Shown piece by piece: positions 53,527 to 62,200 of a DNA stretch of 64,000 bases. Both the position numbers and the translations under genes were made by a program. Source of the DNA: Planctomycetota bacterium (GTDB taxonomy: Bacteria > Planctomycetota > UBA8742 > UBA2392); contig JADJRK010000001.1 in the NCBI GenBank assembly GCA_016712285.1, positions 186,001 through 250,000 of the forward strand, in the 5' to 3' direction. The notes beneath the pieces were generated by a model. That model ran no database searches. It saw only the letters and a program-made list of their open reading frames with translations, and had not been told where the DNA came from. Within the stretch, counting starts at the first letter, position 1, and the number at the start of each line of letters is the position of its first letter.

Positions 53527-56500
53527 TCACTGTTCTTTCTGCCCCAGAATCTTGTTGAACTGTGCCATTTCGCGCAAGGGATCAAAGGACCTCTGCTCCA
53601 GCTCCTGCCGCCACGCATCCAAGTCCGTTACTTTGGACCGAGCCCTGGCAAGCGCCTCACACGCAGATTCGTATTCGAGCTTCCTTTGTGGTTCACTCGA
53701 CGCGTTTCGGCCTAGTTCAACGTGCAGCTTGGCAGTTGCGATTGCGCCATCGAGTGGATACATTTCCTCGACTGTGCGCATGCTTGCGATAGCCTGTTCG
53801 CGGCGCCCTAAAGATACTAGGCAACGGGATAGGTTTGCGGCACCCTCCAGCAGGTCACGTTTGCCGGCGACCGGAGGCTGCATCTGACTTGCTACCACTT
53901 TTAGATCCCAGGACTCCTGAAAGCACAGCAGCGCCGAGTCCAGTTCATCATTCTTGCGAGCCTTAGTCGCCAAGGCGATTCCCTGCCAGTCCAATGCCCG
54001 CCAGCACTCACGAAGAATGTCTGTCCTAAAGGGAAAGTGGCTGCGCAAGGGCCGCAGCAAGTGAGCTGCGTTCCGGGCAACAAGAGCGGCTTCTTCGTAC
54101 CGGAGTGCCGCACACAGTAACTGAGAGTGCATGATCTGCACGCCCGCGCGGTTCAAGCTCCACTTCAGTGTTGCTGCCGCTTCGTGCTGCAATGATTCGA
54201 GGTCGCGATCCGCCTCTTCAACATCTGCCAGTGCTTGGGTGGGTGCACCGTGGCCATCCCATTGGGCAAATGCTCGCCGAGCCAAAAGGTTGGCTCTCCT
54301 CTGGATCAGGAACGTGCGGTCACGTTTGCTTTGAAACGAAAGCTGAGCGTCAATAATCTTGATTGCTTCCCCGTAAATGTGGATCGCGCTGGCACTGTCG
54401 CCGAGTCGTACTTTGGTGGTTGCTTCTCGCTGAGTAAGCGCCGCAAGGAGATCAGACCAGAGATCTGCGCTTACTACACCAGTATGGGATTCAAGCTGTT
54501 TTCGTGCGAGCGAGTACTGAGAGAGCGCTGAGCTCAGAGCCTCTTTGGCCCTCTCGGTGGGCAATCCTTCGGCTGCTAAGCGCTCCGCGTCGCCCTGCTG
54601 CATGTGCCAGCGCGGGACGGCCAGCGAACGGCGCAAACCATCATTTGGCGGCGCGGGACCGGAAGCCTCGGAAAGGTCCATCTCGTGCAGTACTCGCTTG
54701 GCGGACTCAATGTTTCCTTTACGCAACATGCAATTCGAGGCGTGCAGTCGAAGCTCAACACCCATCGCGTAATCAGCCTGGCCAGCCTCTCCCGAATCCA
54801 GCCCGAGTTCGAACGCATCCTGAGCCGAGTCGTAGTCGCCATACTCTTCTAAGATGGTGCCAATCATCAGCAGATGCTGTTGCCATTGACCCTCTCGTCG
54901 TTCCGAAGTCGACTCTGAAGAAGCGGCCCGGAATGACGCGAGTTCCCGCATGGCGGGTTCCACAAGCAAGTCAAGGCGTGCCACGCTCTCTAGGTACGAA
55001 TACCAATCGGCGAACATGCGATCGCTTCGCTGGCGTGCCACAGTAGCGCGTTGAGCGTCAAGCTCGGCATCTCGCCTTGCCTGTTCAGCCATTTCCTGCG
55101 CCCGCTCCGCCAGAGCGCGCCGATCTTGTGCTTCAGCCTCGGCAATGCTCTTTAGATTGCGCGCTTCTTCGGCTTCGTGTCGGCGTTGTTCAAGCGCGTA
55201 TATGAAGCCGGATGTGGCGAGCAGGAAGATCATGGCTGCGGCTGCCACCGTATTGGCCAGTGCGCGGTTGCGGCGGTAGAAGAGCTTGAGGTAGTGGTAC
55301 TTTGACAGGGGTCTGGCGCTGATAGGCTCGCCCTTTGAAAAGTGCTTCAGGTCTGCGCCTACCGTGCCTGCTTCCGTTGAGGGCCCTGCCTTGGCGTAGC
55401 GCAGGTCGCGGTCCTTCTGCGTGGCCTTCAGGATGATCGTTTCGAGGTCCTTTGGCAGGTTCGGATTGGCCTTGCTGGGCGCCTCGGGCTCCTTGCGCTG
55501 CACCTGCTCAAGCAATTGTACCTGACTGGAGCCTTCGAAAATCGGCTTGAGAGTCGTCAACTCATAGAGCGTCGCGCCGAACGAGTAGATGTCACTGCGC
55601 TCGCCTACCAGTTCGCCCCGAAGCTGCACGTCCGCCTGCTCGGGCGCCATGTAACGCAGTGTGCCCACGATCTTGTCGGCGCTGCGCGTCAGGCTTAGGC
55701 TGGCGTTCTCCAGCTGTGCCAGGCCGAAGTCCATGAGCACGATGCGTTTGCCGTCCGCCGTCAGCATCAGGTTGCCCGGCTTGAGGTCGCGGTGGATGAT
55801 GCCGCGGTCATGCAGGTGTTGCAGGCCGTCGGCGGCCTCTGCCATCAGCTCAGCCAGGCGCTCATAGGCGGCGCGGCCGTCGCTTAGCTGTGGCACCTGG
55901 GGAATCTCCTGTGCCAGCTTCTCGCGCACCTGTTCTTCGGAGAGCCCATGCCCGCTGTCGCTGATCTGCTTGCGGGCCTCGGACAACTTGCCGGCCGATG
56001 AAATGGCCTCTGCGATGTGACCCTCGCGCAGATTGGATGAGCTTTTGCCCCAGGCGCTGAGCACATCATAGAGCGCCGACAGATCACAGCCGTCCACGTA
56101 CTCCATGGCGTAGAAGTGGCGGTCGCCGTCCTGGCCGGCCGTCAGAACCTTCACCACGTTTGGATGGTCGCATAGACCCAGAGCCTTGATTTCGCGTTTG
56201 AAGCGGGCCACGGCGATGGGATCCCCCGCCATGGCCGGCGGCAACACCTTCAGCGCCACGATGCGCCCCAGTGTCAGCTGCCGTGCCTTGTACACGATGC
56301 CCATGCCGCCGCGGCCGAGTTCACCCAAGATTTCAAAATCGCCGATTGTCGTGCTCGGCTGCGCTGGTACCGCGACTCTAGTGTCCGCTTCAGAGCCATC
56401 CTCAAGGGACAGTCTCTCGACTTCTTCAGTTGAAACAGTCGTTTTGTGCAGGCGGCTGAACAGGGCAGCGAGCTCAGCGGCGGCGTCGCGCGACTGCAAA

Positions 56501-57351
56501 CGCTCGCCAGAATAGTAGTCAAGATACTCGCAACGCTTGACCACGACCGCGCCGGCCTTGGGCCGCCCGACGACCTTGTTCAGGAAACCAATCCTGTCGT
56601 ATTCGCCGGACTCATAGATTAGCAACGGATGCAGCGGAACACGCACCGCGCCGCCGATAAGCCAAAGACGGCCAGCGGGCAACTGTGCCTCGTCCTCTTC
56701 CCAGCCATGAATGCCAGTGCCGTCCAGTACTGTGAACCCATGCCGCGCCTCGCCTGTTTTCTCGTCGGGTGTAACGCGTGTCAGGGCGAGCTTGAGGTTC
56801 TCGAATGGCTGAACAAGCTGAAGCGCTTCAAGCGTCGCGTCCAGAATCAGCGGGGCAATCCTCTCATAGAACCCCGACTCGCGCTGGGCTCCGTGGCCCA
56901 TCTCGTCGTTTCGATGTGCAACAAGCGCAGCAAACAGATCCTGCACCGAAAGCTTGCCATTGGCCGGCTCCGGCGCATCGCGGTCGACGAACGCGCGCGC
57001 AGCCGGCAGTTGTGCCGGCTTGGTGAGTCGCTCGTGGATGCGGGACAACGGCAGAAGCGCAGCATCCGATCGCTGCGAGGTGTAGCGCGAGAACGTATGC
57101 AGCAGGTAAAGCCACGTGCCCGCGGATGCACGCGCCAGTTGCTTGAGTTCTTCATTCAGCTTCGGGTCATGGCCGTCGTGGGCAAGGTAAACACCAATTT
57201 GGGCGCAGGCTGCCAGCTTGAGGCTGGACTCGAAAAAGTAGTACGCGCCGTTGTGGCGACCCAGGGCGGTCTTGTCGTTGTGGGCCCGCCTAAGCGCGTT
57301 CGCCAGCGGCAAGGGCAGGATTTGCAGCCACTGCTTCACATCCGCAGCCAT
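53527..57351 (-). CDS. Membrane Ser/Thr kinase with HEPN-like N-terminus and TPR-like C-terminus
   Basis: This 1274-residue protein has an N-terminal helical domain (1-200) with ALVAHRNDEMGHGAQRE, an RN-x4-H like HEPN domains; a small beta domain (about 210-310); a PKN-type kinase (about 335-660) with LGRGGMGIVYKARQ, VALKVLPP, IIHRDLKPGNLML, LMDFGLA and YMAPEQ; a long insert between lobes (about 425-495); a transmembrane helix (about 695-717); a coiled coil; and an all-helical TPR-like C-terminal half. All kinase catalytic residues are present. It is the first gene of the operon with the SBBP protein and the WD40 kinase. Likely a membrane receptor kinase. Confidence 0.92.
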   Translation of the reverse strand: MAADVKQWLQILPLPLANALRRAHNDKTALGRHNGAYYFFESSLKLAACAQIGVYLAHDGHDPKLNEELKQLARASAGTWLYLLHTFSRYTSQRSDAALLPLSRIHERLTKPAQLPAARAFVDRDAPEPANGKLSVQDLFAALVAHRNDEMGHGAQRESGFYERIAPLILDATLEALQLVQPFENLKLALTRVTPDEKTGEARHGFTVLDGTGIHGWEEDEAQLPAGRLWLIGGAVRVPLHPLLIYESGEYDRIGFLNKVVGRPKAGAVVVKRCEYLDYYSGERLQSRDAAAELAALFSRLHKTTVSTEEVERLSLEDGSEADTRVAVPAQPSTTIGDFEILGELGRGGMGIVYKARQLTLGRIVALKVLPPAMAGDPIAVARFKREIKALGLCDHPNVVKVLTAGQDGDRHFYAMEYVDGCDLSALYDVLSAWGKSSSNLREGHIAEAISSAGKLSEARKQISDSGHGLSEEQVREKLAQEIPQVPQLSDGRAAYERLAELMAEAADGLQHLHDRGIIHRDLKPGNLMLTADGKRIVLMDFGLAQLENASLSLTRSADKIVGTLRYMAPEQADVQLRGELVGERSDIYSFGATLYELTTLKPIFEGSSQVQLLEQVQRKEPEAPSKANPNLPKDLETIILKATQKDRDLRYAKAGPSTEAGTVGADLKHFSKGEPISARPLSKYHYLKLFYRRNRALANTVAAAAMIFLLATSGFIYALEQRRHEAEEARNLKSIAEAEAQDRRALAERAQEMAEQARRDAELDAQRATVARQRSDRMFADWYSYLESVARLDLLVEPAMRELASFRAASSESTSERREGQWQQHLLMIGTILEEYGDYDSAQDAFELGLDSGEAGQADYAMGVELRLHASNCMLRKGNIESAKRVLHEMDLSEASGPAPPNDGLRRSLAVPRWHMQQGDAERLAAEGLPTERAKEALSSALSQYSLARKQLESHTGVVSADLWSDLLAALTQREATTKVRLGDSASAIHIYGEAIKIIDAQLSFQSKRDRTFLIQRRANLLARRAFAQWDGHGAPTQALADVEEADRDLESLQHEAAATLKWSLNRAGVQIMHSQLLCAALRYEEAALVARNAAHLLRPLRSHFPFRTDILRECWRALDWQGIALATKARKNDELDSALLCFQESWDLKVVASQMQPPVAGKRDLLEGAANLSRCLVSLGRREQAIASMRTVEEMYPLDGAIATAKLHVELGRNASSEPQRKLEYESACEALARARSKVTDLDAWRQELEQRSFDPLREMAQFNKILGQKEQ

Positions 57352-57434
57352 GGTGCGCTCTCGTTGGACCTGATTGGATTGTCGGCATCCTACTCAGTTT
57401 TGGCGATTCAGCCAACATTCCAACGGAGTGGGCC

Positions 57435-58274
57435 ATGCGACGCGGGCGTCGTCTGCATGGCGGTCAGGGCAATGTGGCCGACAACGATGGCTCGAACAGG
57501 GTGTGGTGCATCGACTACAAGGGTCAGTTCAGGCTGGGAGACGGGCAGAAGTGCTACCCGCTTACCGTGACGGACGGCCATAGCCGCATGGTGCTGTGCT
57601 GCCAAGGCCACCCCGGCCCGCGAGATGCCGACGCCCGCTCGACGCTGGAATCGGTATTCGAAGAGTACGGCCTGCCGCACGCGATCCGCAGCGACAACGG
57701 CACGCCCTTCGCCAGCATCGGTGCGGGCCGGCTGACGGCCTTGAGCGTCTGTGGGCATCGAGTTCCAGCGCACTACGCCGGGCAAGCCGCAGGAGGATGG
57801 CCGACACGAGGGCATGCACCGAACTCTGAAGCCGAGACGGCGAACCCGCCGGCAAGGAAACTGCAGCGTCAACAGAGGCGCTTCGAGCAGTGGACTGAAG
57901 AGTTCAACTTTGAGCGGCCGCACCAGGCGTTAGATGGTTCAACGCCGGCTTCTGCGTACGAGCTGTCCGAGCACGCTTATTCCGGTGAAGTCGGCGATCC
58001 TGAGTATCCCGGGCACTATGAAACACCCAGGGTTGGCAGCGACGGACTAATGAAGTTTAGGTTGGTGACGGTGTACCTGAGCCAGGCGCTGAGCAATGAA
58101 CTGGTAGGGCTGGTCGAGGTGGCGGACGGCAAGTGGCGAGTGAAGTTCGCTGGCGTCGAGCTGGCGAGTTGCAATGAGCGTACCAAGGAGATGAAGCAGA
58201 TCGGCGGAAGCGCACGTGCAAGCAGCAAGGGTAAGAAGTACAAACAACGAGTGTCACCCATGCGCCCGGTCTAA
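57435..58274 (+). pseudogene. Decayed IS481-like transposase
   Basis: This is a DDE integrase core of the IS481/IS3 type: VWCIDYKGQFRLGDG (first Asp), GLPHAIRSDNGTPFAS (second Asp), and RHEGMH near the third acidic residue, then ERPHQAL. The N-terminal HTH part (about 120 residues) is missing. Two compensating frameshifts occur: the stretch GIEFQRTTPGKPQEDG is in the +1 frame from about 57750 to 57828, where one G seems lost. The right end retains IS-like repeats at 58252-58299. Not functional. Confidence 0.85.
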
Positions 58275-58299
58275 ACTGTCACCCATCTGCCCGGTTCAA
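58252..58299. repeat. Tandem copy of the IS481-like terminal sequence
   Basis: TGTCACCCATGCGCCCGGT at 58252 is repeated with few changes at 58277 (25-bp period). IS481 elements often end in TGTCACCCAT-like inverted repeats, so this marks the right end of the remnant. Confidence 0.6.
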
Positions 58300-58329
58300 C
58301 ACAACAACCAGCCTGGCCGCATTGTCGTG

Positions 58330-58651
58330 TGTTACCGTGCCCTCATCGTTCACCCACTGATCCGCTGCGTCGCGGATGATCAACGCGCCGTGGCGCCGCG
58401 GGTTGGGCAGGTGCAGGTCGGTGTGTTCGCCGCCGGAGTGCTCGTGGCGAATACGCGTGCCGTCTTCTTCACTTTCCCACGCGAGATACACAGCCGCCGA
58501 GCCGCTGCCGTTGTCGTCCACTTCTTTGGCGTCGAGCATCGTGGGGCCGTCGTACTCGGTGTGCGTGACGCGGGGGCCGCCGACGGGATAGCCGCCGGTT
58601 TCAGCGCCGGGCGGCTGGGACATGTCAGCCTGGCTTCGGTTGTACGAGCGA
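58330..58651 (-). pseudogene. Orphan RHS gene fragment
   Basis: This 320-bp segment is a near copy (about 95% by eye) of 61226-61545 inside the RHS gene, in the same orientation. It encodes MSQPPGAETGGYPVGG and onward to WVNDEGT, then diverges and stops at 58279. It has no RHS repeats, Hint domain or toxin of its own. It lies between the IS remnant and the immunity gene, so it looks like a leftover of RHS 3' cassette exchange or of IS-mediated rearrangement. Confidence 0.85.
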
Positions 58652-58831
58652 TGGACATGTCCGCAAGTGCCTATAAATAGAGTATCAAAAAGTAGCCTGA
58701 CCCCGTTTCAGTTCCGTTTCAGTTCTTGGTAAGGACAGGTCGTCTGCATGCTCGTTTTCGTTGCCGGCAATGTGACATACAGGTTTTCGACAAGGACACT
58801 CATGCCGACTGTGTCGGCATCCACAAACTTG

Positions 58832-59290
58832 CTACTTTTGAGTCATCGAGGAGGCTTCCAAAGTCAGCCAGATCGCCGCCAGTTTGGATCTCAATTTGTC
58901 GCGTTCGGTCGTGACCAGTACTTCATCCACTATGTTCTCAAAGACATCAACCAGTCTAAGGATGCGCTCACTGAAGACCCGCAACGAAGTAGTTCCCGAT
59001 TGGCCACTCACTATTCGCGAAAGGTCTGCCTTCGCTTCGAACAAGAGCCTTCCAAACTCCTTTCTCTTTCGACTTCTTACTTCGAGAAGGGCCGACCAGT
59101 TATGTAAGACCCACAGCACGACCTCGTATGCCGCTCCTCCCACTTCATACCTATACCACACCTCCAACTCGCTACTCTCATCGTGACATTGCCTGACAGT
59201 AAGTGCTCCCCCACTGTAAGAAATTGCCTTACTTCTCGCACGAAACGCGTCTTGGATGCACTTCTGTAATGGTGTGCTCAATTGCTTCAC
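58832..59290 (-). CDS. Probable immunity protein for the RHS toxin
   Basis: This 152-residue protein starts at a GTG that shares one base with the TAG stop of the RHS toxin gene (TAGTG at 59292-59288), the usual position of an immunity gene. It is mostly helical, with a hydrophobic stretch YEVVLWVLHNWSALLEV, and no signal peptide. It belongs to no family I know. Base composition is lower in GC than the RHS body, as with other horizontally exchanged toxin-immunity cassettes. The open frame extends upstream inside the toxin gene, but that is a shadow. Confidence 0.7.
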   Translation of the reverse strand: MKQLSTPLQKCIQDAFRARSKAISYSGGALTVRQCHDESSELEVWYRYEVGGAAYEVVLWVLHNWSALLEVRSRKRKEFGRLLFEAKADLSRIVSGQSGTTSLRVFSERILRLVDVFENIVDEVLVTTERDKLRSKLAAIWLTLEASSMTQK

Positions 59291-62200
59291 TATCCACCTA
59301 CCGCTCCACCGGGGTTGCTCTTTGGACGCTTGCTGTGTTCTTCGTCGATACCAATGTTGCGTTCGCGAGTACCGGCATCCTTCTGCTTGCGCCATCGCCG
59401 TGCTGATGGCCTTTCGCCACTTGGGCCATCTTGGGCTCCTTTTGCCTTCTTGCTGCCTTGTGGATTCTGTCTGCACTCCGTCGGCTGCGCGGCGCGGGCT
59501 TGGGCGTTTCGTCGCTCCGCTCGAGCCTTCTCACGCGCTTCCACTATCTTCTTGTGCGCATCTGGAATCTCTCCGCCCTTTGGTCCATACTTCTTCGCGT
59601 TGTGGACCCAGATGGCCTGTTCTGGCGCGTCCGGGGGTGACACGAAGTATGTGGCTGTGCCCTCTACGGCGAGATTGTAAACCGTGGTTGGGCCGTTGAA
59701 AAGCTGTTGGCTTGACGCAACCGCCACCCTTTCTGTGCAATCTGGCGTTGCCAGTACGTGGCCGGGTTGCAGATCACCGGCAAACGCCCAGCCGTGCCTT
59801 ACCAAGCTTGCTGGGGCCGTGGTCGTGGCTGCATACACTCTGGTGTGCGTCGCTCCGCTGGCCTTCGGCTCCGCTGGTGCGAAGTAGTGGCCGCCGCTTG
59901 ATGTCACCCAGAACGGGTGTTCTTCGGTGGCCACAAGCGTGCCGGTTGAGCGACTTTCACTGGACGTTGTCGTCAACTGAACAAGGTTTGACGCCGTGCG
60001 CTTATAAGTTTCACCGACGCGGCTGAAGGTGACCGGAGCCGACTCACTCGACTCGTGGCGGGATAGGACGTGGTCGCCGACCATGATCTGCTCGATCCGT
60101 ACAAGCTCCGCTACCAGCCAGATAGGCGCGCCGCGCGCCAGAAGCGCCAGAGCTTCTTCTAGCGTCCACCCATCGCGGAGCACCCACACCAGTGTGCCCT
60201 CCACGAAACAGTTCCACGACGTGAACTTCGATAATGCCCGAGTTGTCGCGGCTACAACAGCCGCCACAATGAGCAACTTTACCACTGCCGCCTTCCCTTC
60301 GGGCGTTTGTATGAACTGCTTGAGGTCGGACGCCACTTGACTTGGATTCTCCGCGAGTATTGCGGCACCCTCCACTGCTTCGCCAGTCGTTTCGGCGGCG
60401 TCTACTATGTGCCGAGCTGCGACAATGGGCCCGCCGAGTCCCGCGGTGACAATCATAATCGCGACGTCAATGGCGATATCTTTCGCGATCTCGACGCCAG
60501 TGACCTTAATCCACTCCCAGACTATTCCGGCGATGATTCCGGCTTCACTGTCTCCGCCGCCAACAACGCACCCCGCTGGGCGCGCGATGTCTATCTTGTC
60601 CGTCGGCAACCCCGTTTTCTTTGCCACTTCCTCAAGCTCTCTGACGTTACCGCCTTCGATTACCGCCTCGCCGCCGTTTCCTCTGTTAGGCCGCCAAGTG
60701 ATGGGCTTCCCGTTGATCTCGCCCATGGGAATTCCGATTTCGGTGTCATCGCCGAAAACCTCCGCAATTGTCGGGCCGGTATAGCCTCCGCTCAACATCA
60801 CATCCGGCGGATATTCATACACATTGCCGCCGTTGCCGTTGTGGACGCCGCCGGTGTTTCCGCATACCTGGGCCGTGTCGCTGGCCACGCTTGAGTCGTG
60901 GCTTCTGAAGCAGCAGTCTCCGGCGTCGGTGTTGTTAGCGCCTTCCCCGCCCGCATCTGCTTCGGCGTTGCCTCCGACCGTTCCGACCAGGTATACGCCC
61001 GAATCCGTGTGCGTGGTCTGGTCCGGCGCGCGGTCAACGCCTACCCCGTGCGCAAATGTGTGGCCGTCCTGGCTGTACACCGGCGCGACGAATATGTTTG
61101 CGTCGCCGCCGGGGCCCCAGCAGAACGTGAGTTGCGCCGGGTCCGCCTGTACGCAGGCTGTTGGCTGCCCAACCGCATCCACCAGCATGTTCACCGCCAC
61201 ACCCGGCCTAGCTTCATCGTCGAGTGTTAGCGTGCCCTCATCGTTCACCCACTGGTCGGCTGCGTCGCGGATGATCAGCGCGCCGTGGCGCCGTGGGTTG
61301 GGCAGGTGCAGGTCGGTGTACTCGCCGCCCGAGTGCTCATGCCGGATGCGCGTGCCATCTTCTTCACTTTCCCATGCCAGATACACAGCCGCCGCGCCAC
61401 TGCCGTTGTCGTCCACTTCTTTGGCGTCGAGCATCGTCGGGCCGTCATACTCGGTGTGCGTGACGCGCGGGCCCCCGACGGGGTAACCGCCGGTTTCAGC
61501 GCCCGGCGGCTGGGACATGTCGGCCTGGCTTCGGTTGTAGGAGCGGATGTAGTTGAGGTTCTCGTAGAGTTCGATGCCGGACTGTTCGTCGCCGGGTGCC
61601 AGGGTGCCGAACTTGACGATGGTGCCGGTTTCGGCAACGGGCCCGTAATCAAGGATTTTCTCGCCATCCAGCCACACGCCCGCGTCTATGCCGGCGCGCA
61701 GTCCAATGTTGCGCCAGCCGCCAGTGGTGGCGTAATGGTCATCGAGCAGAGTAGGGCCGGTCATGTCCCATAGCTCGTAGCGGTCGCTGTAGATGTGCAA
61801 TTCGCAGTCGCCCGTGGTGCCGTAGACCCCGAGCATGCCAAGGTAAACGTCTTCGCCATGATCCTGGGGGACGTACAACAGGAAGTCATAGTAGTGGCTC
61901 TCCAGCGTGGCGTGCGTGCGGTGAATACGGCTTTCCCATTCGGCCAACTGGTGCGGGTGGCTCATCGGAGCGGATGCTGTGCTAGTGATGCCGCCGTTGA
62001 TGTAATCCATTGGCGAGGAATCGCCGTCGGCGTCCATGTTTACGTCGAGCTCGAATCTTGTGTCGAAGTAGACGCGCCTTGCGAGTTCCCACCATGAGTG
62101 CGTGAGCACTCTGCGGCCAAAGGCGTCTTCGCGGTACTGGCTTATCAAACCGTCCTGGTCGCGGTCGCTCTTGCGCCAAACCTTGCGCAGCTGGTTGCGG

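Noticed and set aside
58652..58831. Possible gene in the 180-bp gap
   Set aside because: No frame with a ribosome site or protein-like composition; includes a short AT-rich stretch (ATCAAAAAGTAGCC) that may be mobile-element debris.
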